Source: Glandiceps talaboti (taxonomy: Eukaryota > Hemichordata > Enteropneusta > Spengelidae). Taken from it: a stretch of DNA of 64,000 nt. Positions 38,816 through 51,600 of the stretch are shown here, in pieces (position 1 is the stretch's first letter; every line of letters starts with the position of its first letter). The stretch spans positions 28,244,176 to 28,308,175 of the forward strand of contig NC_135550.1 of the NCBI RefSeq assembly GCF_964340395.1, in the 5' to 3' direction. The position numbers were made by a program, and so were the translations under genes. The notes under the pieces were generated by a model that was not told where the DNA came from, ran no database searches, and saw only the letters and a program-made list of their open reading frames with translations.

Positions 38816-39524
38816 AATTTACTATATTAGTTTAGAAGAGACACAATATGTCAACTCTCTCAAATGTGCGGGAATGGTCACTTGGTAAGTTTACTAATAA
38901 AGTTTTTTTTTTTTAAAAAAAGGTAATACACTTTTAATGACAAATAAATTGACATTCCACAATAACGTGTGCTGAAATCAACAACATCCATAACATGTAC
39001 AAGAAATGGCTATGAGCACAATGTGCTATATTTAAGATATTAAAATCTGTACAAAGAGCGTTGGGATTTGTTAAGCACCGATGGACTTCAAATATTTGTA
39101 TTACATTTAATACATTAACACCAAGTGTTTGATAGGTTTTGCATGTCAGTACACAAAACACACTTAAATACTGGCAATAATATTGAATATGTCTATTTCA
39201 CAGTCCCATAGAAGTCTGATGTGTGTGTGTGATTGACTACAGAAAGTGGTTCATTTTCAATACAAAGTTTTAAAATTGGTACAATAATCAATATTAGAAA
39301 CGACAAAAGATCAAAGATGACAAAAGATATTGAGAAGTGACATATTACAACTACTTTCCTCTGTTCTAGAGATTCTCAAGTTTTTTTTTCATGGTATTAT
39401 ATATAGTACTATCAATATAAAACAGGTAAACATACTAAGAAAGCTTTAAAACATTGATTTGTTACTCATTGGAATACTTTATGGTTCAAGTACTACTGTA
39501 TTGTCCATCTCTACAATCCTCTAT

Positions 39525-39530
39525 TTTATT
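39525..39530 (-). promoter_or_regulatory. candidate APLF polyadenylation signal
   Basis: AATAAA on the minus strand about 47 nt after the APLF stop; it would give a very short 3'UTR. Confidence 0.4.
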
Positions 39531-39576
39531 TTTTTGCAGTTTTTCATTGTCTAATTCTCATCTTCCCCAAGAGTTC

Positions 39577-39812
39577 TTATACTTTCTTCTGCATTTTCTT
39601 ATTCTTAATAAATCCTCTGGCTTCCTTCATCATATTACGGATTTGACCCTTCTCTTCATCATCTGGTTCCCAGTCGGAGTCTTCATCTGGAGGTTCAAAG
39701 GATGACGACTCCTCGTCATCAATACCGATATCATCAATAAAACTATCATCATAATCATATGTGTTTACTTCCCCATCATCATCACTAACACCATCTAATG
39801 CACTCTTCCCTT
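39577..39812 (-). CDS. APLF: APLF last exon: acidic histone-binding tail
   Basis: Encodes YDYDDSFIDD, EPPDEDSDWEPDDEE and the basic end MKEARGFIKNKKMQKKV, matching human YDLNDSFLDD, EPTDEDSDWEPG and LLKEAKRFMKRK. In human APLF this acidic region binds histones. The TAA stop is at 39577-39579. Confidence 0.95.
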
Positions 39813-42599
39813 CTGGAAAAATGGAAAACATGAAAATGTATACAGATATGAGAGAAAAACCCACAAATTTTTGGTTTTTGGTGTACAAAAGTCTTGTAAC
39901 TTTCTCTAAATGGTGTATTTGGTCTCGATAGATTATTAACTGAAAGGAATAATTTATATAATTATCATTTCCAGAATACTTTAAGTATACATAGTATTTG
40001 AAATGAGTAACATATAACCATATGTAGCACTGATTAGATGACACTTTGATCAGAAGGTTGTTTTATCAGTGATGGAGAATTAAAACTGACTTTGACGTTG
40101 TCAGAAAATCTTCTTATCACATATATAAAATCTCTTACATATACACCTAACAGTACACAGCAGTAATCCATGAGGAAATATATAAAGTATTTCAAGCCAT
40201 TTGTTTAACAGTACAGACTTGAATATTGTGTGCATTCAGTGTCTGTATTTATTATTTATGCAAGTTGTATCCATATCTGGCTGTGTCCCGTAGCCATGTG
40301 CAGCTGTGAGTGATATTAGTTTGATAGTGTGATAAGGAGAAGACTGATAAAATGACATTTTCATGTCATCTCTAATCACCAATACAAGTGGTTGTACAGA
40401 GAAATACCCCAAACTAGAGGTAAAGTAATACTTAGTCATAATGAAACCAAGACTAAAGTAGCACTAAACAAGAAATTGAAATGATATTTCATGAAAAAGA
40501 TGGACATACAAGACACCAGACATGGATATACATGATTACTATCAAAATTTTGACTCTTTGATGATGTCACTAAAACATATCAAATATCCAAAAGCCTTAC
40601 TAAAATCTTACTTTTACTTACTTGGTCTTTGAGCTGTCTTCCGTGTGGGTCGATTAGCACCAGGTTTCCCAGAATGAGAATATTGAGCTAAATGAACTTT
40701 ATTTTTTCTGCATAAAAAAAGGAATGTCACAAGTCAGAAATTAGACCAATACAATGAAATGGGGGAAAACATTGGTATACCATCAATCCATTGGTCTATA
40801 CTTGACACTAGACTATTAAGGACAGTTGTGGCTGGTGCCTTGATGAGTTTATTTTATAGTCTTACCTCAGTGACTATTTCAATCAAAACTCTGTAGTAAT
40901 TATCTTTCCAGTCTACGGTTTCACTTCAACTACAGAGCTCAAATCAATTCACATCTCCTAAATCACTGTTTGTATTACCCTAGTCACTACTGATAAGCGT
41001 TCAGCAACAAGGAGTTGGATATCACCTGCAGCACAAACTTCAAATCTTTCAAGATCAACATCAGTAGAGGATTGCTAATCCTGTACATGTCAAACACTGT
41101 GTCAACATTTTGACAACTAAAGGATATAAGATCAAAAACTCATCCACATTAATATATCTTTCAGTCTCATGAAATGTGACAACATAGTTTGTTCACTGAA
41201 TTCACTATTTTTCTACCATACCATGAACACATAGCAATGAAATGTGAATACACTAGCTGTCTACCATACCAATGACACCAAGAACACATGTCAATTTTAT
41301 TCACTATCACATAATCTTCCTTCCATACCTATAACAATCAGTCCCATATGGACACTCTGGTTTTTGAGAAATGTCATCCTCATCATCTTCCCCAGCAACA
41401 GCACTATCTCCTCCCTCATCACCTTTCTCATCATAGTCTGAATCTTCCGGGTGACAAAATTCTTCAAAATGTACTGGATTTTTCCTGAAAAGGAAAACAG
41501 AAACTGAATACTGGTACTAAATGATGCAATACAAATTGTATATACAATTGTAGGCATCTTCTTTAAATTATAATTCTTTATTATCATAATATAGATGATG
41601 AAATACATATATACGTTGTGGTTGGTGACACTTTTAGTGCTTCTGACATTTAGTCAAATATTGTGTTTTCTGAGTAATGATGTAAAATAATCTGTTTAAA
41701 CTTTACCTGTAACATTTTCCAGAATAAGGACATGGTTTTCTGGTTTTAGATTTTTTAGTCTCCTTTGTAGCAGCTTTGCTGATATTATTTTTTTCACTAT
41801 CTTTTTTCACCTCAACCTTCTGTTCTTCTTTTTCATCCATGTCATCTTCATCAGCTTCCTGTACTTTTTTCCTTGCTGTCCTTGTGGGTGTTTTGCGAGG
41901 TATTATCATTTGTTCATCAAAGTCATCACTGTCACTCATTTCAAGGTATACTCTTCTTGATGCTGCCCTTGGAGGTGTCCTCTTTTTCACAAGGGGTGGT
42001 ACAGCTCCTCTGCCTGAACTCTGAAGTACAAATCAGTATGGAGTTCATATACCTGTATGTATTTGTCCATTTAATTTATTATTGGGTATTATATTACTGT
42101 TCCCTTTATTTAATACTTTAGAGCAAGTGTGTATGAGGGGCAGATGTCATTTGCTTGTTCATGATTGGCTCTGCAGTTGTCTTCACTAAAGTAGGGAGGG
42201 TTATATTTGTGTTTCCCCCAGACCTGCAGACTGCATGGGGTGGACAAATACGAAAAAAAAAGATTGATGCGAGTGGATTAAAGTCATGCCCATGCTGACC
42301 AGAAACAATTCTTTTTTTTTTTGGCCTAAAGTCCTTGAGCAAGATTTGAACCCAGCTGTATAATTGGGGACCTGGTAGGATAGATGTTGCAATGTTATTA
42401 TTTCATGAAAAAGATGTTCTTGACGACACATCATAAATGATGACAACCCAGGTAAGGTCTCTTGAATAGATTTCAGTATGTATTCAATAAACATACACAA
42501 TGTACACAGAAATGTACACACATGCACACACACATACAAATTATGTACACAATGTAAACAAAGATGTACACACAGATGTACACACATGTACATATACAT

Positions 42600-42636
<37 letters not shown>

Positions 42637-45600
42637 TGTACACATTGTGCAGTGATGTATACACATATAATACACACACATGTACACTTTAATTTAAATG
42701 ATTACTATCATAGTGAGACTATTGTGGTTGGCAATAAGCAACATGATTTCAACAGGAAAGTATTTTGACAAACATGCAAGTAAACTTTCATTGTCTTGAC
42801 TACAAAAAATCATGTATTTTTGCTGATTCTACATGGGTTATATATATCCCATATACATGTATTACAATTATATTTTCTATCTTTTAAAATTTCTTCATAA
42901 CACATCTATAAATTCAAATTAAGGTAGATAGACACCTCTCATAAAGCATCAATACAATAATGAGAAATCCAGTTTCTAATTACTTTTTTTTTTTACCTAC
43001 CCTCCTCCTTTTTGGTGTTTTCTTTCCTCTCTGTTCTGCCTCCCAGTCACTGCCATCGTCATCATCAACATCATCATCATTACTGGCCATCCAATCATCT
43101 TCAGACTCTTCATCATCAGTATCTCTCCTCTTCCTTCCTCCTCCTCCTCCTCTTCCTCTACCCCTCCCTCTGCCTCTTCCTCTAGGTTTCTTAACCACAG
43201 GGATCTCATCCTCTAGGTCATCTTCTGAGAGTTGTCGTTTGGGTTGACCTCTCCCTCTTCCTCGTCCCCTTCCTCGACCTCTACCCCTTGGAGCTAAAAG
43301 AAATTATTATAATAGATCATAAATTGCTTGATGAGTGGTAAAAAGATTATTTCTCTTACTAGATAATAACTCATTTGTCAATATAAAGTTGTGCCTATAC
43401 TCAAAGTACCTAGGTTCTGGTATTTACAATACAATGTTCATTATCATTATTATCTCATATAGAGGTTTTAGCATTGAATTTATACATCAGCTGGGTTTAC
43501 ATTCAATGTCTTGTTTGATCCCAAAGATGTGACAAGTTTGTCAAAGATAGCATAGAAAAGACCAAGGAGTAACAGATTTGTTAAAAAAATATCAACATCT
43601 CTGTTTAGCCCTATAATATCCATTTAACTACCTGATGGGCTGACATCTGCTTTAGCTGATGAAGTCACAGTGTGAGAAACAGCCACTGGTCTGGGTTCAA
43701 AGGTCGGGGCATCACTTTGAGCTGCTGATACTGGTTTAGAATTCAGAATCCATGCTGGCAATGTTCGTTTTCTTTCAACCGGTAAGGCAATTAATTTGTT
43801 TCCAATTTTTCTTGTTTCTACTGTCCCCTGAGAAGGCAAAAGAAAAAATTCACTGAGCAGCCATTGGATACTAATGATACTGACTACGAAATTCAGTTTT
43901 TTGATAGTGTTACAATAAAATACAACAAATATCACTTTTTATGTATAATACTAATAGTTAACTTCTATAAATCATCTATTAACATAAACTACACTGAAAA
44001 CCTGCTGAAGATGAGGTAAATTGCAAAAAACTATCATTTATCAGTTTTTGAAAGTTGACTGGTCTCTTCTACATATTATTCGTCTATTATACACATACAC
44101 AGTTACTTGTGTTTAGACTAATTACAATATCAACACATTATACCAGGAATGACCATTTCTGATCAGTAATTTGGGCTAAATTAGACTTATGATTTATATT
44201 GTTACAAGCTATCTATATTTGTGGCGAAGCAAGCAAGCAAACACACAAACACACAAATACACAAACAAACAAACAAACAAACAAGCAAACAAACAAACAA
44301 ACAAAGAGAATCTGATTTTTAAAAAAGTCAAAAAACTGTAAATATAAAATTATCTGTGGTTTACATGAACCAATTTTGTAAGTAATTCTAGAAATAAATG
44401 GTAAGTATGTAAACTACTTTGTCATATTTGTCAATTGTAGTATGTAAATCTGAGATTGTATATTAACTAATGAATTTCTTATCACCTACCTGCGCAGCGG
44501 CATAGCCAGACGTTGAGGGCCCTCCTTTGACATCTACATCTACATCTTCATCCATGTCTTCTAAAACCTTTTTATCTTCCTTCTTTACTTTGATTTCTTC
44601 CTTTGTGTCTGCTTCCTTAGCATCTGTAGGCGTCAGTTTTTGAGGTTTCTCAACTGCAGGAAGTAATCATCAATACAAGTTTTAATTGTAATGTGACAGG
44701 AAATCTCAACCACAACTATACATTATGTCAATATTACGGTACCTATTTTCAACACAAGATTTGGATATTTACCTTGCTTGACGTCAGCTTTACTCTGTTC
44801 TCTAGAACACTCAGACATATCCATGGCTTTGTCTTGACTGGCAGGCAATGTTGCAGACCTGACATATAAATACACAGTTAAAATTTAAACAATAATCATG
44901 ATTTTACAAGATACTCAATGGTTTTCATACAGTCCTGACATCTAAATCTTGTCTACTTCTGATAACATCTACATATATTATCATTTCACCTGCTACATTT
45001 ACAAAATAACATGTCTTATTTTTCACACTCCTTAGCACTTCAGTAGCTCACAATGACAAAGTCATAATCAATGTGCAAGGAAAAGCTTGTCAGAACATCG
45101 ATTTTGAAGTATAGCTATTGATAAGTACATACACACTGGATAATATATGATATAGACAGACAGCATTCAGGGATCTACGCAAAGAAGGAAAATAAGACTG
45201 CACACCTGAGGGTATCCATCATTTACCAACATGAGGAGACCATATGGACTCCCAAAACATGGCAAAATAGTACGTCTCACAGTCAGAATAGCCTTATCAT
45301 ATCATTTCAAACACTGTGCTAAATAATCTGACAAAATAAACAATTAATTGCATTATATCAATATTAGAATATTTATTATGAAATCATTTCTATATTTAAT
45401 TTAATCATCTCTCCATATTTTAATGGATTTTTGAAAAAAAAAATTCTAATTGAATGACACAGAAGGTAGTTAGCTTATCATCAGCTAATCGTTTTACCAC
45501 ATGGGATTTTGAACCCATTTGGGAAAGACAATACTATTTTTAAGTGGATAAGCCTGCCTTTTTGAATTTTCAAAAAAACCTAATTGTTATTGCTTAATTA

Positions 45601-48600
45601 TGTCCTTCACTTGTTAAATATGTCTACGCTGGTCAAAAAAAACTGAGTACATTAATGAGTATATAATGTATATATCATATATATATTAATATGTTTAATA
45701 AATTATGGTATTACAATATTAATATAGCCATTAACTCCAATAATGTATTCTTAATTAAAGATATCATAATTTTTTCTGCTTGACTAGATAGAGAATTACT
45801 GTATATATAAAAATGGTATTATAAAAAAATGACATGAGCATAATTTTAATTACAGTAGATGTTGAAAACAGGTAGACTGGCTCTTGATGATAAACCATTA
45901 TAGGTAACTATATAACAACTGTGTTATGGATTATACATCTCATTACATTAATAAAGAGGTAATGTACATAAAAATGTCATACATTCATTTTTTTAATGGA
46001 TGGCAGCTTTATAACATGATGGCAAGCAAAATATGGTCAATATCTTGATGTGGTAGAGGTGTGGGATAGAGTAACTGAATTTACTAGTCTAAGACTACTT
46101 AAAAAGACTAAAATTATTCACAGACATAACTGAGAAATCAACATAACAGCATTTCTAAAACACTAATATCGATACAAACATTTCATACAAATCAATATAT
46201 TACATGTAACATTTCTCAGTGTGTAGGACTGGTATATCCAGTAAATCTACACTATGCTGCAATTCATAATATTGGTACTCTTATATTATTGTATTCATTC
46301 ATTTTCCAACACAACAGAGTTTGATATTTAGTGTACAATGTTTTTAACAGTTTATGTAGGATAAAGAGTAAACACTCGTCAATGTGCACTGCAGCAGGTC
46401 AAGGTTGTTTCTGATGTGACCTACTTCATTTTAGAAGTCAAATCAACAAGTGTGAGCATGGACAGTGGAGGTGTGAGTCTACACGTATGGTGTGAATGAT
46501 AACTGAGTTATACATGAAATTCTAGTATGACAGATAAATGATCAAGTTACATCATTCTGATAATTTATAGTATGACAGATGGCTGGGTTATATTGGTTAC
46601 ATGAATGACAACTGAGTAACTCATGACATTTTGTAGTGTGAGTGATGACTAAGTTTACTGAGTTACACATGACATTTTGAAATGTGAATGACGACTAAGT
46701 CTACTGAGTTACACAAGACATTTTTAAGTGTGAAGATGACTAAGTCTACAGTTACACAAGACATTTTGTAGTGTGAATGACAACTTAGTCTACTGAGTTA
46801 CATATGACATTTAGAAGTGTGAATGACGACTAAGTCTACTGAGTTACACAAGACATTTTTAAGTGTGAAGATGACTAATTCGACAGTTACACATGACATT
46901 TTGAAATGTGAATGACGACTACGTCTACTGAGATACACAAGACATTTAGAAGTGTGAAGATGACTAAGTTTACTCAGTTACACCCGACATTTTGAAATGT
47001 GAATGACGACTACGTCTACTGAGATACACAAGACATTTTGAAGTGTGAAGATGACTAAGTTTACTCAGTTACACACAACATTTTGAAATGTGAATGACGA
47101 CTTAGTCTACTGAGATACACAAGACATTTAGAAGTGTGAAGATGACTAAGTTTACTCAGTTACACACAACATTTTGAAATGTGAATGACGACTAAGTCTA
47201 CTGAGTTACACATGACATTTTGAAATGTGAATGACGACTAAGTCTACTGAGTTACACATGGCATTTTTAAGTGTGAAGATGACTTAGTCTACTGAGTTAC
47301 ACATGACATTTTGAAATGTGAATGACGACTAAGTCTACTCAGTTACACATGGCATTTAGAAGTGTGAATGACGACTTAGTTTACTGAGTTACGCATGACA
47401 TTTTGAAGTGTGAATGACGACTAAGTCTACAGAGCTACACATGACATTTCGTAGTGTGAATGACAACTTAGTCTACTGAGCTATACATGACATTTAGAAG
47501 TGTGAATGAAGACTTAGTCTACTAAGATACACATGACATTTAGAAGTGTGAATGATGACTTAGTCTACTGAGTTACACATGACATTTAGAAGTGTGAATA
47601 ACGACTTAGTCTACTGAGTTAACCCATGAAACTCTGTGGTATAAAAGGCAATCACGTTACTCAGGAAGTCAGAGTCTGCTGGTAAAGTAATGACCATAAC
47701 TTTTTGTGCTATTTACCCAAGATCACGGTATTAGCCTTGTCTTTGATAGAAGAAAGTTGGAGTTGGAGATATCCAATGCAATAGTACCAATGGTAATACA
47801 TATGATATGACACTTTTCAACATAACAAAATCTAGAAAATTTAACATTGGCAATGTTTTCTATGCATAAAATAATTCCACAAAGTCAGGAATAATGTGTA
47901 CTTACAATCTTTCATCTAGAACCACTTCAAAGATATGATCATCAGGGGTCAGAGAAAATCTGTCACCATTTTTTAACTCTTTCCATTCCTCTCTAGGTAA
48001 GGGTTTTAGCTTATCAGTACCTTCCTTTTGATAAAATGTTGGGTTCACATGTGTTGGTAGAATTTTGACTTTGCCTGTACCCACTTCTAGTACACCATGG
48101 TTTCTTGAAACCCTTTTATCAGAAACCTGTACAGGAGAGAAAAAAAAACATTGATGTGAGTATGTTTCTTTGGCAATCTTTGCTACTTTACATGTACATG
48201 TAAGACTAAAAACTATGACATAAATGCATGTTATCTCGAAAAAATTCCAATGTTGTCAATATTTGCTGAACTTTTAGAGAAAATGATAGAGACTGCATAC
48301 CATTCCTAATAAGACTATTATATGAGAGGTCTTTGTTAATATGTGCATGTATTGTTAACTTGGTTTCTCTAACTATGTAATTACACCCTATATATGGGGT
48401 GTCAGGGTTTAAAAGTGGAGCTGGCTACCCGTGTGTTTGTCATTAGCACCTCAATGTCCTAATCCAGTAGAGTAATGAACAAACCCCCAGTCTGATCATG
48501 TTTTCTCCAAAACTGTATATACAATGTACCTTGTATAAATATCAACTTTCTGTAACAACACACATTCCCAAGACATTCATACATCCACACATACCAAATG

Positions 48601-51600
48601 TATTACCAAAATCACCAGCTGCTCATTCGGTTGTCATGGATTCCCATAGAGGAATCGTGTGTTGTTCACCATATGATTCAAGTTTGACAATAACCTACAC
48701 AAAGTTAGGGGGCTTTTATACCCCTGTCTGGACTTTTATAGAGTTAAAAAATAAACTAATCAGTAACTGAATCTTTAAATATGTAGTACTGGAGGTGAAA
48801 AGACAGGGAATGTGTGCAACTACTTTCTTTTATCAGAATACACTTTTCTACTGGGAAAACTTCATCAACATGTGCAGTTAAGGTATTGATTTTTTCAGTG
48901 ATTAACTTCAAAAATATAACACTGTTGATTTTTTCCCCATGATTAGCTTAAAATAATATTAAGTACTTTATTACATGTATCAAATGCCTTAAAATGAAAG
49001 TTGACAAAACACCACCAAACTGTATGGTTACATAGGGAAGAACTACTAGACAAAATTATTGCTCTTGCTGCCTACACTAGTGATAACAATAAAACACCCA
49101 CAATATAAAGCTTTGAATTTAAAACAGAATAAGTGATTATTTGTGGTATCACTGATAATCTCCTCCCTCTACTTTGTGACCACACAAACATACACAGTTA
49201 GTTGGTAAAAATACATTGAACATTTAACAATCACACATACATGTACTAGTATTTTATAAACCATAATAGATTTCATTATATTATAACCATCCCAATATCA
49301 GAAAAAAATTGCAGCAAAAGCAAAAAAAATTGATAGACAACTCCTAATCCACAGTACAAATCAAAATTAAGTTAGGCAGCTTGGCTGTACCAGAAACCTT
49401 GGTCTGTACTCTCTAGCTTAGTCATAAATGTACTACTTGATGGGAACAATCAATCAAACTACATTTATGTCATAAAATGATAAATGAAATTAAGATAGTC
49501 TATCTATAGCGCATAACAAAAGCAACATTAATGAGCGTACAATCACTTCCTATTTACACCTAGACCTATCAGTATTAATTATCATGTGGAACTGAGAGAC
49601 ACAGTAATCTACTTCATTTGTCTGGTCTGTGACCTTTTGACCCTACTTATCTATTAATTTATTCCTAAAGACAAAGTACAAAGACTCGGATATTTCAATA
49701 TCCACATGCACTACTCTTCCATACACATATTTTCCCTCTAGCTATATTATGGTTTTGATGTACGAGTTGAATACAGTGTACACCTTGCTAGAATGGTCCT
49801 GAGTCCTTTATTCAATACAGTATAACACACTCTATTTGTATGTGAAAACTTATATAAACAATAAGCAATATCAATTTTCATAGAATACCTGTATTACAAA
49901 CTCATTCACTATGACTTTCTGTTAGTGTTGTGTTGATGTTTATTATCATCATATACACATATCGCTTTCAATTTAATTCAATGGATGCATCAAACTCGTG
50001 CAATAATTTTCCAAATCACGCCCTGGCATACTTGGGTCAAATATGGCAAGTGTCACAATCATTGATATCTGTTTGCTTATCTTTACATTTTTGTGCATAA
50101 ATTGATGTTTTGCTATTGATGTATGTGGTTATGTGATTAAAATGATGTTGCAATGTCAGTTTCATGCTATATGTGGTATGTGATATTTACATATGTAGTA
50201 CCAGAGATTACTTGCACTGGTGTGCGCACATACTAGTTGTATTTTCACTGCATTGCAATAACCGAAATTATTGCATACCTGCATGCAAATGAGGATACAA
50301 TCATCGCTACACATAAAATCGCATGATCGTATGATTTCTATGATTTTTAATTATGGGAAATTTGCCTTTTCAGATAAACATATGCAATAATAACAGAACC
50401 CCATGCCACGTGAGTTCCAGGAGTATTTGCACTCATGCTTGCAGTGTTTTCTGCTGCACTCGTGAAAGTACAGGTGCAGAGAACACTGCAAGCATGAGTG
50501 CAAATACCCTGAGTACGCCACATTTGCACTCGCGTGTTATGGGGTTGTGTCATATTAGGCTCAGATATAGGTTTGTGACCTTCGTAATGTGGCTTTGTGG
50601 CCTTATTGAAAGTCCCAGCCTTTCCCAATACAACCTCAGTCTGCAAAATCCATATCTGGGCTACATACACATTGTTATTTCATGTACTTTATTTTCATTT
50701 GTGATCTGTGACAATCATTCACAAAGTTAAATGTGATATATCCATTTTGAGATTTTAGGTCAGCATTAAACCCAACTAATTTTATTCCTTCATAATCATA
50801 ATGAGTCTTTTTGGTGCAGTATAGTGACAGATGCCCCTAGGTAAGGACACAATGAACCTTGATGGGGTGTTGTGACAAAGGCCCCCTAGGTAAGGAGTAT
50901 TTACTAGCTCAGTAAAGAAAATTTGGGGGTGATTTAAGTTGCTTTACTTTATGTATTTGATGTAATTATAGTTTTGCTTGGATATAAATCCAATTGAAAA
51001 GGAAGGTGTTGTATAACTTGTTTATGCTTCCTAGTGTGCAGTTTTACATGTAATATTCTAGCTTAAACAGTAGAGATAACATAGACACAGATTGTCAGGC
51101 CAGAGAACAGTCCGATTATACTGAACATTTGCACATTGATGCATTGCATAATACTGTATCTAAATTTTACACTTGACTTCAGTACATTGTATTTCTGTCA
51201 CATTGGGAATTTGATATTTTCATCAACAAACCAAATATACTGAGTGTTAATATGGTTGTAACTCTATTCTTGATACTAATTTGTAATTTGGCAGACAGGT
51301 ACAAATGTAAATTTCACAGAAGTGCCAGCCATATGCTGATCTGTCGTAAAAGCTAAAACCACAGCTGATCCATTTAGAAAATGGCCTGCAGCAACCTAAT
51401 TCAGTTGGCTATGTATTGACACTATGTAATTCTGTGGTCTTGTCTGACAAAAACTAAGGATTACATGTATTTGACTCAAATATGAATTTGATGCAAAGAT
51501 ATTGTTGTATAACAGCTTTGGTATACATGTATATTCATATGATTCAAACCTAAAACACATATATGCCATATATATATATCATAAATCATATACTCTAGAC

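Larger units (their letters stand above)
31700..39500. other. AKT-APLF intergenic region
   Basis: About 8 kb between the AKT promoter and the APLF 3' end. Its left 350 bp belong to the AKT promoter flank. It carries the poly-C ladder, diverged duplication, LINE fragment, composite repeats and CTCF-like triplet listed separately. No gene is recognised, and 33.4-34.0 and 37.98-38.6 kb show nothing. Confidence 0.6.

Noticed and set aside
41776-42121. Serine-rich plus-strand frames opposite APLF (also 42960-43247)
   Set aside because: Antisense shadows of the acidic and RG-rich APLF exons.
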